DNA from: Candidatus Palauibacter poriticola
Lineage (GTDB): Bacteria; Gemmatimonadota; Gemmatimonadetes; Palauibacterales; Palauibacteraceae
Direction: 5' to 3'
Length of the DNA stretch: 64,000 nucleotides
Assembly: GCA_012270965.1 (NCBI GenBank)
Contig: JAAXHJ010000020.1
Coordinates: forward strand, 1-64,000
The notes below the pieces were generated by a model. That model searched no databases. It was not told the DNA's origin and saw only the letters and a program-made list of their open reading frames with translations. Below are positions 48,810 through 58,005 of this stretch, one piece after another; positions within the stretch are counted from its first letter, which is position 1, and every line of letters starts with the position of its first letter. Made by a program: the position numbers and the translations under genes.

Positions 48810-50057
48810 ATGGAAACCGAGACAAGACTTCGGCTGGCGGACATGCCCGCACACACGGTGGAGGCGGCGATCACGCGTATCCGCAGCGGCGGACTCGTGA
48901 TTATCGCCGACGATGAGGATCGGGAGAACGAGGGGGACCTCGTCTGCGCGGCGGCGCTCGCGACGCCCGAGGGGATCAACTTCATGGCCAGGCACGCCCG
49001 GGGGCTCATTTGCCTCGCGATGCCCGATGAGATGGCGGATCGTCTCGATCTCCCGCTCATGACGGACGACCGGCTGGCGGACCCCAACAAGACGGCGTTC
49101 ACCGTCTCGATCGATGCCCGCCAGGACTTCGGCGTGTCGACCGGGATCTCGGCGCAGGATCGCGCCCGCACGATTCGTGTCGCGGTGGATCCCCAGACGC
49201 GGCCGACGGACCTCATGCGCCCGGGCCACATCTTTCCGCTCCGCTCCCGGCCCGGCGGCGTGCTGCAACGGGTGGGCCAGACGGAGGCTTCGGTGGACCT
49301 CGCCCGGCTCGCCGGGCTCACCCCGGCGGGCGTGATCTGCGAGATCCTGAACGAGGATGGGACGATGGCGCGCCGCCCGGAACTCGAGAAGTTCGCGGCG
49401 GAGCACGACCTTCCCTTCATCACGGTGGCCGCCCTCGTCTCCTACCGGTTGCGTACGGAGAGCCTCGTGCGGCGCGTCGCCGAAGCGGATCTGCCCACGC
49501 CGTGGGGCGACTTCCGCATCGTTGGGTACGCGAACGAAGTGGACGGACGCGAACACGTCGCGCTCGTGCGCGGCGATGTGACGGGTGCGGAGGACGTCCT
49601 CGTCCGCGTTCACTCGCGCTGCCTGACGGGCGACGTGTTCCACTCCCACCGCTGCGATTGCGGCAGCCAGCTCGAGACCGCGATGCGGATGGTCGTGGAG
49701 GCCGGCGCCGGGGTCATCGTCTATCTCGACCAGGAAGGGCGGGGGATCGGACTCTTGAACAAGGTCCGAGCCTACGAGCTGCAGGACGAGGGCCACGACA
49801 CGGTGGAGGCGAACGAGGCGCTGGGGTTTCCGCCCGACGTGCGCAACTACGGCATCGGGGCCCAGATCCTCGTGGACCTTGGGCTGCACTCGATCCGGAT
49901 CATGACGAACAACCCGAAGAAGCTTGCGGGGCTCGAGGGGTTCGGCCTCGTGATCCGCGACCGCGTGCCGATCGAACTCGGCGGGGTCGATGATCGGCTG
50001 GTCCGCTATCTCCGCACGAAGCGCGAGAAGCTGGGACACCTGACCGGATCCGCGTGA
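48810..50057 (+). CDS. ribBA: 3,4-dihydroxy-2-butanone-4-phosphate synthase / GTP cyclohydrolase II
   Basis: IIADDEDRENEGDLVCAAALATPEGINFMARHARGLICLAM; VRVHSRCLTGDVFHSHRCDCGSQLE. Confidence 0.97.
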   Translation: METETRLRLADMPAHTVEAAITRIRSGGLVIIADDEDRENEGDLVCAAALATPEGINFMARHARGLICLAMPDEMADRLDLPLMTDDRLADPNKTAFTVSIDARQDFGVSTGISAQDRARTIRVAVDPQTRPTDLMRPGHIFPLRSRPGGVLQRVGQTEASVDLARLAGLTPAGVICEILNEDGTMARRPELEKFAAEHDLPFITVAALVSYRLRTESLVRRVAEADLPTPWGDFRIVGYANEVDGREHVALVRGDVTGAEDVLVRVHSRCLTGDVFHSHRCDCGSQLETAMRMVVEAGAGVIVYLDQEGRGIGLLNKVRAYELQDEGHDTVEANEALGFPPDVRNYGIGAQILVDLGLHSIRIMTNNPKKLAGLEGFGLVIRDRVPIELGGVDDRLVRYLRTKREKLGHLTGSA

Positions 50058-50596
50058 GAGCCGGATCTGAACCCCGGCGGGGAGAGGGCCGCCGGAGGGA
50101 AGGCCGCCGGGAGTTCGCCGGAGGGCGGGTGGCGTCGCACGAGGGCGCCGCGGCGGGCGGGCGCCGGACGGGGGTCTGCATACTCGTCAGCCGCTTTAAT
50201 TCCCAAGTCACGGAGCGCCTGTTGGAAGGTGCCGTAACGGAACTCCTCGAGAACGGGATCGCCGAGAAGAACCTCGACATCGTGTACGTCCCGGGCGCTT
50301 GGGAACTGCCGCTCGCCGCGCGCGGGGCCACCGGCCGCGGGTACGAGGCGATCGTCGCCCTGGGCTGCGTGATTCGCGGGGAGACCGCGCACTTCGACCA
50401 CGTGGGCCGCGCCGCCACGGACGGGCTTGCGCGGGTGCAACTCGATTCGGGCGTGCCGGTCGGCCTCGGCGTGCTCACGCCCGACACGCTCGACCAAGCG
50501 CTCGCCCGGGCGGGTGGCGAACTCGGAAACGCCGGCACGGAGGCGGCCCGCGCCGCCCTCCGCATGGTCGACCTTCGGCGACGGCTCGGCTGGTGA
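50054..50596 (+). CDS. ribH: 6,7-dimethyl-8-ribityllumazine synthase
   Basis: ILVSRFNSQVTERLLEGAVTEL...VPGAWELPLAARG...ALGCVIRGETAHFDHV. Confidence 0.95.
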   Translation: MRAGSEPRRGEGRRREGRREFAGGRVASHEGAAAGGRRTGVCILVSRFNSQVTERLLEGAVTELLENGIAEKNLDIVYVPGAWELPLAARGATGRGYEAIVALGCVIRGETAHFDHVGRAATDGLARVQLDSGVPVGLGVLTPDTLDQALARAGGELGNAGTEAARAALRMVDLRRRLGW

Positions 50597-51027
50597 CCAC
50601 GACGGCCCGGGCGCACGTCCACTCGCGAGCGCGAAGCTGGGTATTGAACCTCCTCTATGCGTGGGAGGCGGGCGGGGAGGGCACGCCGCTCGAGCACGCG
50701 GCCCGAAGCCTCGTCCACCGCCGCATGTCCGAGCGCTACCGGCCTCACGTGCGGCGGCTGCTGAAGACCGTGGCCGGCCACCTCGCCGAGATCGATGCGG
50801 CGATCGCGCACCACACGGCCAACTGGCGGATCGAGCGGCTCCACGTGATCGACCGCAACATCCTGCGGATCGGAATCGCGGAACTGCTGTGGTTTGAGGA
50901 TGTCCCGCCGAAGGTCGCAATCCACGAAGCCCTGAAGCTGGCGCGCAGATATGGCAGCCCCGGAAGCCCGCGCCTGATCAACGGCGTACTCGATGCGGTG
51001 CTGAAGGCCAGGGAGGCCGGGTCCTGA
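50593..51027 (+). CDS. nusB: Transcription antitermination factor NusB
   Basis: RSWVLNLLYAWEAG...WRIERLHVIDRNILRIGIAELLWFEDVPPKVAIHEALKLARRYGSPGSPRLINGVLDAV; GTG start. Confidence 0.93.
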   Translation: MTTTARAHVHSRARSWVLNLLYAWEAGGEGTPLEHAARSLVHRRMSERYRPHVRRLLKTVAGHLAEIDAAIAHHTANWRIERLHVIDRNILRIGIAELLWFEDVPPKVAIHEALKLARRYGSPGSPRLINGVLDAVLKAREAGS

Positions 51028-51035
51028 GCGAACCC

Positions 51036-52160
51036 GTGGCGCGGCCGCTCCGGATCCTCCTCCTCAACTGGCAGGACCGCGAAAACCCCGAGGCCGGCGG
51101 CGCCGAGGTGCACCTCCACGAGATCTTCGGCCGGCTCGCGGCCCGCGGGCACCTCGTGCGGGCCGTGGTGAGCGGCTGGCCGGGCGCGGCCCCCTCCGCG
51201 ACGCTCGATGGCATCCACGTCAGGCGGGCCGGAAACCGGCACAGCTACGCGTGGCGGGCCCGGCGCGCCGTGCGCGCGGTCGTGCGCGACTTCGCCCCGG
51301 ATGTGCTCGTCGAGGACATCAACAAGATCCCGCTCTATGCGCCCCGGTGGGCCGGCGTCCCCGTCGTCGCGCTCGTTCCGCACCTCTTCGGCGCCACGGC
51401 CTACGCGGAGGCGTCGATCCCCGTCGCGACGGCGGTGTGGGCCGCGGAACGGGCGATCCCCGGCGTCTATCGGAACTGTCCCTTCCAAGCGATCTCGGAG
51501 AGTACCGCGCTCGACCTCACGAAGCGCGGCCTGCTCGCACGCGACATCACGGTCATCCCGCCCGGCATCGATCACGACACCTACCGCCCGGATCCCGCCA
51601 CGGAGCGCGCGGAGGCCCCGACGCTGCTCTATGTGGGCCGCCTCAAGCGATACAAGGGTCTCGATGTCCTGTTCGAGGCGCTGTCGCGGCTAAGGGGCCG
51701 GCTGCCGAACGCGAGGCTCGTCATCGCGGGCCGCGGGAGCGACGAGCGTCGCCTCCGAGGGCTCGCGCGGCGCGCCCAACTCTCGCACCGCGTACGCTTT
51801 CTGGGGTACGTCTCCGAGGAGGAGAAGCTCGCTTGGCTGCGTCGGGCCTGGGCCGTGGTCTATCCCTCTCCGAAGGAGGGGTGGGGGATGACGAACGTGG
51901 AGGCGGCCGCGTGCGGCACGCCGGTGATCGCGAGCGACTCCCCCGGGCTGCGGGAGTCGGTGGCGGCGGGGGAGTCGGGAGTCCTCGCCGCGCACGGGGA
52001 TGCCGCGGCGTGGGCAGCTTCGATCCGCGAAGTGCTCGAACAGCCGTCGGTGCGGGAACGGCTCGGAAGGGGTGGGGTCGCCCACGCGGCCCGGTTCTCG
52101 TGGTCGCGTGCAGCGGATGAGACGGAAGCGCACCTTGCCCAATCACTCGAACCCCGATGA
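51036..52160 (+). CDS. Glycosyltransferase family 4
   Basis: NPEAGGAEVHLHEIFGRLAARGH; LLYVGRLKRYKGLDVLFEALSRL; PSPKEGWGMTNVEAAACGTPVIASDSPGLRESV. Confidence 0.92.
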   Translation: MARPLRILLLNWQDRENPEAGGAEVHLHEIFGRLAARGHLVRAVVSGWPGAAPSATLDGIHVRRAGNRHSYAWRARRAVRAVVRDFAPDVLVEDINKIPLYAPRWAGVPVVALVPHLFGATAYAEASIPVATAVWAAERAIPGVYRNCPFQAISESTALDLTKRGLLARDITVIPPGIDHDTYRPDPATERAEAPTLLYVGRLKRYKGLDVLFEALSRLRGRLPNARLVIAGRGSDERRLRGLARRAQLSHRVRFLGYVSEEEKLAWLRRAWAVVYPSPKEGWGMTNVEAAACGTPVIASDSPGLRESVAAGESGVLAAHGDAAAWAASIREVLEQPSVRERLGRGGVAHAARFSWSRAADETEAHLAQSLEPR

Positions 52161-52166
52161 GGACCG

Positions 52167-52514
52167 ATGCGAACCATCGTCACCGCGCGTAACACCGATG
52201 TCTCCGACATTCGCGAGATCATCGAGACGCGCCTCACAAACCTGACTCGTTTCGAGCCGCGCGCGTCGAAGGCCGAGGTCGTATTCACCGGAGAGAAGAC
52301 GCAGGTGCGCGCGGCGGCCGTGATCAGCGTCGACCGCGCCCGTCCCGTGCACGGGGAGGCGGCGGGCCCCGACCCCCGCACGGCGCTCGACCGGCTCGCG
52401 GACAAGCTGGGAAACCAGCTCCGGCGCAACCATCAGCGGTACAACGAGCACTCGGCGCCGCCGATGGATGAACTGTTCGGGAATCCCTTCGATGAGGGCG
52501 GAGAGGCCGGGTGA
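52167..52514 (+). CDS. hpf: Ribosome hibernation promoting factor / RaiA family
   Basis: 115 aa upstream of hprK; RNTDVSDIREIIETRLTNLTRF...ADKLGNQLRRNHQR. Confidence 0.85.
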   Translation: MRTIVTARNTDVSDIREIIETRLTNLTRFEPRASKAEVVFTGEKTQVRAAAVISVDRARPVHGEAAGPDPRTALDRLADKLGNQLRRNHQRYNEHSAPPMDELFGNPFDEGGEAG

Positions 52515-53467
52515 GCCTCACGGTCGCGTCGCTGCTCCGGCGCAAGCGGGAGGCGTTTTCGCTCACGGTCGTGGCCGGCGAGTCGGGCTTGGAGCGCACG
52601 ATCGAGGTGCCCGAAGTCTCGTCGCCGGGACTCGCGCTGGCCGGCTACAGGGAGCGCTTCGTCTCCCAGCGCGTGCTCATCTTCGGCGAAACGGAGATCG
52701 CGTATCTCGCGAGCCTCAACGCCTCGGAGCGCGCCGCCGCCCTCACGTTCGTGTTCGAGTCCGGCGTTCCGTGCGCGATCATCACCAAGAGTCAGGTGCC
52801 GCCGGACGAACTCGTCTCCGCGGCGGAGGCGGGCGGGGTGGCGGTGCTCGAAACGCCTCTTAAGACGGGCGACTTCTACCGGAGGCTGCAGCCCTATCTC
52901 GAGGAGGAGTTTGCGCCGCGGACCTCCCTCCACGGATCGCTCGCGGACGTCTACGGGATCGGCCTCCTCTTCATCGGCCCCTCCGGCATCGGCAAGAGCG
53001 AGTGCGTACTCGATCTCGTGGAGCGGGGCCACCGCCTCGTCGCCGACGATCTCATCCTCGTGCACCGCCGCCAGAGCGACATCCTTCTCGGGCGCGCGCA
53101 CGAACACCAGCGCCACCACATGGAGATTCGGGGCGTGGGCATCATCGATGTGCGCGCCATGTTCGGGATCCGGGCCGTGCGCCAGCAGAAGCGGATCGAA
53201 GTCGTCGTGGAACTCGAAGTCTGGGGCGAGCGCGACGATTACGACCGAACGGGTCTCGAAGCGGAAGAGTGCGAGATTCTGGGCGTCGGGCTGCCGAAGG
53301 TCCGCATCCCCCTGAACCCGGGAAAGAACATCACCGTCATCGCCGAAGTCGTGGCCATGAACCATCTTCTGCGCTATTCGGGGGAAGATCCGGCGGCGGC
53401 GTTCGAGCGCGACCTCATCGAGCGCATGCGGCCGGTGCGCGACTACCTCGAGTCCGATGACGAATAG
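52511..53467 (+). CDS. hprK: HPr kinase/phosphorylase
   Basis: DVYGIGLLFIGPSGIGKSECVLDLVERGHRLVADDLI; HHMEIRGVGIIDVRAMFGIRAVR; GTG start. Confidence 0.96.
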   Translation: MSLTVASLLRRKREAFSLTVVAGESGLERTIEVPEVSSPGLALAGYRERFVSQRVLIFGETEIAYLASLNASERAAALTFVFESGVPCAIITKSQVPPDELVSAAEAGGVAVLETPLKTGDFYRRLQPYLEEEFAPRTSLHGSLADVYGIGLLFIGPSGIGKSECVLDLVERGHRLVADDLILVHRRQSDILLGRAHEHQRHHMEIRGVGIIDVRAMFGIRAVRQQKRIEVVVELEVWGERDDYDRTGLEAEECEILGVGLPKVRIPLNPGKNITVIAEVVAMNHLLRYSGEDPAAAFERDLIERMRPVRDYLESDDE

Positions 53468-53858
53468 CCGCCTCCGCGGCGTCGTCGTGGCGCACGGGGA
53501 AGTGGCACATGCCTTCGTGTCCGCCGTCGAGGCGATCAGCGGCGCCAGCGGCGCGCTGCGCGCCGTGAGCAACGAAGGCGTGGGGCCCGACGAACTCGCC
53601 GAGATCATCCGAGAGGCGGCGGGCGGCTCGGAGGCCATCCTCTTCGTGGATCTCGCGGGCGGAAGCTGCGGACTGGCCAGCCTTCGGTACGTGCGGGAGA
53701 GCGGGAACGGCGCGTGGATCACGGGCGTCAACCTTCCGATGCTGCTCGACTTCGTCTTCCACCGCGAAATGCCGCTCGAGGCGCTCGTCCCCCGCCTTCT
53801 CCGGAAGGGACGGGACGGACAGCGCGCGCACCCGTCCCCGCTGGCCGGGACCGGCTGA
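53457..53858 (+). CDS. PTS mannose-family EIIA
   Basis: GVVVAHGEVAHAFVSAVEAISG; ILFVDLAGGSCGLASLRYV. Confidence 0.88.
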   Translation: MTNSRLRGVVVAHGEVAHAFVSAVEAISGASGALRAVSNEGVGPDELAEIIREAAGGSEAILFVDLAGGSCGLASLRYVRESGNGAWITGVNLPMLLDFVFHREMPLEALVPRLLRKGRDGQRAHPSPLAGTG

Positions 53859-53867
53859 GCGGGACTC

Positions 53868-54347
53868 GTGCCGCTCGAACTCCTGCGCATCGATGAGCGC
53901 CTGATCCACGGCCAGGTGCTCGTGGGCTGGGGACGACCCCTGGGCCTCGACTTCTACATCGTCGTCGATGAAGCCCTCGCCTCCAGCGAATGGGAACAGG
54001 AACTCTGGGCCAGCGCGCTCTCTGACGAGGAGAGCGCCGAGTTTCTGGGGGTGGACGAGGCGGCGCGGCGCTTCGGGGACCTGAGCGCCCGGATGGAGCG
54101 CGGCGCGCTCCTGACGCGGGATACGGCGACGATGCGGGCCTTGGCCGAGCGCGGTTGCCTCGACGGGCGGACGGTGAACGTCGGAGGCGTGTACGCCGCG
54201 CGAGGGCGGAAGAGGATCCTCGACTACGTGCATCTTTCCCCGGAGGAGATCGAGGATGTGCGGGTGATCGCCGAGCACGCTCCCGTGAGCGCCCGTAACC
54301 TCCCCGCCGCACCCGAGGTCCGTCTCGACGCGCGGAGACTTCGATGA
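53868..54347 (+). CDS. PTS mannose-family EIIB
   Basis: ELLRIDERLIHGQVLVGWGRPLGLDFYIVVDE; active-site His retained. Confidence 0.93.
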   Translation: MPLELLRIDERLIHGQVLVGWGRPLGLDFYIVVDEALASSEWEQELWASALSDEESAEFLGVDEAARRFGDLSARMERGALLTRDTATMRALAERGCLDGRTVNVGGVYAARGRKRILDYVHLSPEEIEDVRVIAEHAPVSARNLPAAPEVRLDARRLR

Positions 54348-55042
54348 CCGGGGTCGAGCTGACGGCCGCCGACTGGGCGCTGGCCTGCCTGCTCGGCGCG
54401 GCGATCGGTCTCGACGAGGTGTCTTGGCCTCAGGCCATGTGGTCCCGGCCCCTCGTGGCGGGCACGCTGGGAGGAACGCTGTTCGGCGCTCCCGCTGCGG
54501 GTTGCCTGGCCGGAGTCTGGCTGGAACTCGTCCTGTCGCGGCATCCGCCCTTCGGCGGCGCGCGGCATCCGGAGACCGGCCCAGCCTCCTTCACGGCGGG
54601 GGCGGCGTACGCCGTCGCGGGTGGCGGCGCCCCCGTCGGAGTCGTCGCCGCGGTCGCGGTTGGATGGGCGGCGGGGTGGACGGGCGCGTACTCGGTGACG
54701 CTCCTCCGGCGCGTGACGCCGAGGCTTGTCTCGCGGCCCGACGGCTTCCGCGGGGGCGCGGCCGCCCTCGCGCGGCGCCACCGGCTGGCGCTGGCTCTGG
54801 ACGGGTTGCGCGCCGGACTCCTCGTCGCCGCGCTCCTCGTGCCGTCCGTGCTGTTCGTTCGCCTGGTGTCGACGCAGCCCACCGGCGCGCCGGGCCCCGC
54901 GTGGTGGCCCGTGGCCGCGGGGCTCGGACTTGCCGGCGCCGCCGGCGTGGCGGCTCGCGGGCTCGGCGCGCGAGCCCGCCACTGGCCCGCGCTGACGGCG
55001 GGCGGCGTCCTCGGAACCCTCCTCGTCCGGTGGCTCTCATGA
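54344..55042 (+). CDS. PTS mannose-family EIIC
   Basis: Multi-TM protein between EIIB and EIID; PLVAGTLGGTLFGAPAAGCLAGVWLELVLS. Confidence 0.82.
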   Translation: MTGVELTAADWALACLLGAAIGLDEVSWPQAMWSRPLVAGTLGGTLFGAPAAGCLAGVWLELVLSRHPPFGGARHPETGPASFTAGAAYAVAGGGAPVGVVAAVAVGWAAGWTGAYSVTLLRRVTPRLVSRPDGFRGGAAALARRHRLALALDGLRAGLLVAALLVPSVLFVRLVSTQPTGAPGPAWWPVAAGLGLAGAAGVAARGLGARARHWPALTAGGVLGTLLVRWLS

Positions 55043-55767
55043 GGCCGCGCCGGAGGGATTTCGCGCGCGCCATCCTGCGCAGTTTTTCCATCCAGGGCTC
55101 GTGGAACGAGCGTACGATGACGGGGCCCGGGCTGGCGCATGCCCTCGCGCCGCTGCTGGCGCGCATCCACACGGACGATCCCGCCGCGTTCAGGCAGGCC
55201 GTGCGGCGCCATTCGCGAGCCTTCAACGCGCATCCGTATCTGGCCCCCGTCGCGATCGGGACGCTCGCCCGCCTCGAGTTCGATGGCGATGACCCGGACA
55301 CCGTGTCTCGCTTCCGTTCCGCCCTCCGCGCACCCTTGGGGGCGCTGGGCGACGGGATCGCGTGGGCCGGATGGCGACCCTTCTGCGCGTCCGCCGCAGC
55401 CATCGGCTTCGTGCTTGGACTCGACGCTCCGTACGCCGCCGGCGCGTTCCTCATTCTGTACAATGCCGGCCACCTCGCCCTCCGCATTTGGGGGCTGCGC
55501 TGCGGCTGGAGATCGGGCCGGTCCGTGGCCGCCGCGCTGAAGCGCGCGCCCCTGCGGCGCCTGGAGAGGGCGCTCGTGCCGGCCAACCAAGTGCTCATCG
55601 GAGCCCTCGCCGCGCTGCTCATCGGCCAGCTTCCGGCCACCGGCCCCGCCCCCTGGAGGGAGGGCGGTGCAGTCATCGTGGCGCTGATGGGTTATCTTGT
55701 CCCCCGACACATCTCGGCGGTCGCCATGGCGAGCCTCTTGGCCGCGTGCGCGGTGTGGCTCCCGTGA
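55039..55767 (+). CDS. PTS mannose-family EIID
   Basis: ILRSFSIQGSWNERTMTGPGLAHALAPLL; RRHSRAFNAHPYLAPVAIGTLARLE. Confidence 0.9.
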   Translation: MRPRRRDFARAILRSFSIQGSWNERTMTGPGLAHALAPLLARIHTDDPAAFRQAVRRHSRAFNAHPYLAPVAIGTLARLEFDGDDPDTVSRFRSALRAPLGALGDGIAWAGWRPFCASAAAIGFVLGLDAPYAAGAFLILYNAGHLALRIWGLRCGWRSGRSVAAALKRAPLRRLERALVPANQVLIGALAALLIGQLPATGPAPWREGGAVIVALMGYLVPRHISAVAMASLLAACAVWLP

Positions 55768-55852
55768 GCGTCCCTACAGGCGGTGCAGCCTGCCGCGGCG
55801 CGCGCCCCGACGCCGATCGTTCGCCCGACCGGAGCGGAAGGTTTCTTTGACG

Positions 55853-56155
55853 ATGCGACACGAAGCAGCGGTACGTATTCGGAACCGGCTGGGGCTGCAC
55901 GCCCGCCCGGCCGCCGAGTTCGTTAAGCTGGCGAGCCGGTTCCGGGCCGAGGTGTGGGTGGAGAAGGATGAGATGGAAGTGAACGGGAAGAGCATCATGG
56001 GCGTGATGATGCTCGCGGCCGGGGCGGGCGCCTCCATCCGTATCCGGGCCGCGGGGTCCGACGCGGAGAACGCGGTGGATTCCCTCACCGAACTCGTGCT
56101 GTCCGGGTTCAGCGAGGAACTCGCGCCCGATGTGGACGCGGACGGGCCGGCGTGA
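55853..56155 (+). CDS. ptsH: Phosphocarrier protein HPr
   Basis: VRIRNRLGLHARPAAEFVKLASRF; NGKSIMGVMMLAAGAG (His and regulatory Ser regions). Confidence 0.95.
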   Translation: MRHEAAVRIRNRLGLHARPAAEFVKLASRFRAEVWVEKDEMEVNGKSIMGVMMLAAGAGASIRIRAAGSDAENAVDSLTELVLSGFSEELAPDVDADGPA

Positions 56156-57900
56156 GCGAGGTCGTTCACGGGATCGGAGCCGCACCGGGACGTGCGCTCG
56201 GCGTGGTTCGGCGTCTCGAGCGTCACGAGTGGCGGCCCGAACACCGGACGATCCCGTCCGACGCCGTCGAGCGCGAGGTCGAGCGCTTCGAGGAGGCGCT
56301 GGCCTGGGCCGCCGACCGTGTGCGGGACACGCGCGAACAGGCCGCGCGCTCACTCGGCGAAGTCGAAGCGAACATCTTCGACCCGCAGATTCTCATCCTC
56401 TCGGATCCGGACCTCGTCGCGGGCACCATCCGCTATATTCGCGAGAACTTCCTCTCCGCGGAGCGGGCCTTCGACTGGCGTCTGACCGAACTTCGGACGG
56501 CCATCATCGATGCGGGCCACTTCATGGTCGTCGACCGGCTGGCCGACCTGCGGGACATTCGGTCTCGCGTGCTCGCGCGGCTGAGCGGGCGCGACGAGGA
56601 TCCGCTCGCCCTTCCCGAGGCGCCCGGGCTCGTCGCCGTCGACGACCTCACGCCCAGCCTCGCGGTGCGCCTCGACCCGGAACTCGTTCTCGGCGTGGCG
56701 AGCGGATCCGGGTCCCGAACCTCGCACAGCACGCTGGTAACCCGCTCTCTGGGCATTCCGGCCGTCGTCGGACTCGGGGCCGACCTCGCGAGGATCGAAG
56801 ACGGCACAACCGTTCTCCTCGATGGAGGCAACGGCCGCGTCCTGATCGAGCCCACGGAGGCCGAGAAGGCGGCTCATGTGCAGATGGTGCGCCGCCTGTC
56901 CGGGCGCCCGGCCGTCGACCTCACGCGCGAACCCATGCCGCTGCTCACGGCGGACGGGGTCCGCATCCACCTTCGCGCCAACATCGATCAGCCGCACGAT
57001 GTGCCGGCGGCTCGGCGCGTGGGCGCCGAGGGGGTCGGGCTCTTCCGGTCGGAGTTTCTCGTCATCGGACGGAGGGTGATTCCAAGCGAGGAGGAGCAGT
57101 ACGAAGCCTACCGCGAGGTCGTGGACGGGTTCCCGAACCAGCCCGTGACGCTCCGCACGTTCGATATCGGCGGCGACAAGTTCCCGCTCTTTCTCGACCT
57201 TCCTCCGGAGGAAAACCCCTATCTGGGGTGGCGCGCCATCCGCGTCTGCCTGGACCGGCCGCAGCTCTTCCGCAACCAGTTGCGGGCCGCCATCCGGGCC
57301 GGGGGGCCGGAAGCCCGCATGCGGATCCTGGTCCCCTTCGTCATCTCCGAAACGGAGATCCTGCGCACGAAGGACATCGTGGCGGAAGTCGGCCGCGAGC
57401 TGGGTCAGACGGAACCCGTCTCCTTCGGCGTGATGGTGGAGACGCCCGCCCTTGCGGACACGCTCGATCTCGTGGGGCGGCACCTCGACTTCATCAGCCT
57501 CGGCACGAACGACCTGACGCAGTATTCGCTCGCCGTGGACCGCGGCAACGCGCGGCTCCAGCATCTCTCGAACCCCCTGCACCCCGCGCTCCTCCGCAGC
57601 TACGAGCGGATCTTCAACACGGCCGCCGCCCTCGACCTCGACATCGGCGTGTGCGGAGATCTTGCCGCGGAACCGGTGGGGCTCGCTCTCCTGCTCGCGC
57701 TCGGCTATCGGGATTTCAGCCTCGCGCCCGCATCGATCCCCGAAGTGAGGGAACTCGTGGGACTCCTTTCCGTGGCGGAGTTGTCGGAACTGTGGAGGCG
57801 CATCGGCCGCGACGGCTCCCCCGCCGGGATGCCCGGAGAACTCCTCGTGCGGCTGGAGGACGCGATTCCGGTGGAGCGGTCGCCGCTGTACATCTCCTGA
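56152..57900 (+). CDS. ptsI: Phosphoenolpyruvate-protein phosphotransferase (EI)
   Basis: SRTSHSTLVTRSLGIPAVVGLG; EGVGLFRSEFLVIGRR; LRTFDIGGDKFPLFL; LGTNDLTQYSLAVDRGNARL; CGDLAAEP. Confidence 0.96.
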   Translation: MSEVVHGIGAAPGRALGVVRRLERHEWRPEHRTIPSDAVEREVERFEEALAWAADRVRDTREQAARSLGEVEANIFDPQILILSDPDLVAGTIRYIRENFLSAERAFDWRLTELRTAIIDAGHFMVVDRLADLRDIRSRVLARLSGRDEDPLALPEAPGLVAVDDLTPSLAVRLDPELVLGVASGSGSRTSHSTLVTRSLGIPAVVGLGADLARIEDGTTVLLDGGNGRVLIEPTEAEKAAHVQMVRRLSGRPAVDLTREPMPLLTADGVRIHLRANIDQPHDVPAARRVGAEGVGLFRSEFLVIGRRVIPSEEEQYEAYREVVDGFPNQPVTLRTFDIGGDKFPLFLDLPPEENPYLGWRAIRVCLDRPQLFRNQLRAAIRAGGPEARMRILVPFVISETEILRTKDIVAEVGRELGQTEPVSFGVMVETPALADTLDLVGRHLDFISLGTNDLTQYSLAVDRGNARLQHLSNPLHPALLRSYERIFNTAAALDLDIGVCGDLAAEPVGLALLLALGYRDFSLAPASIPEVRELVGLLSVAELSELWRRIGRDGSPAGMPGELLVRLEDAIPVERSPLYIS

Positions 57901-58005
57901 TTCCGTGGCGCGGCGTTGCCTCCGTCCGATTGGGCGGCCAGTATCTTGGCCACTCCGTCTTCTGCGGCGCTCCGCCGCGAACCTCGAAGTGGGAGACTCA
58001 GCCTA

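Noticed and set aside
47415-50039. 874-aa minus-strand ORF opposite ribD/ribE/ribBA
   Set aside because: Shadow ORF; crosses several confident + strand genes.
57901-58005. Possible SAM-responsive riboswitch upstream of metK
   Set aside because: Only short generic GC hairpins (GGCC...GGCC, GCGGCG...CGCCGC); no recognised SAM riboswitch core within about 105 nt.
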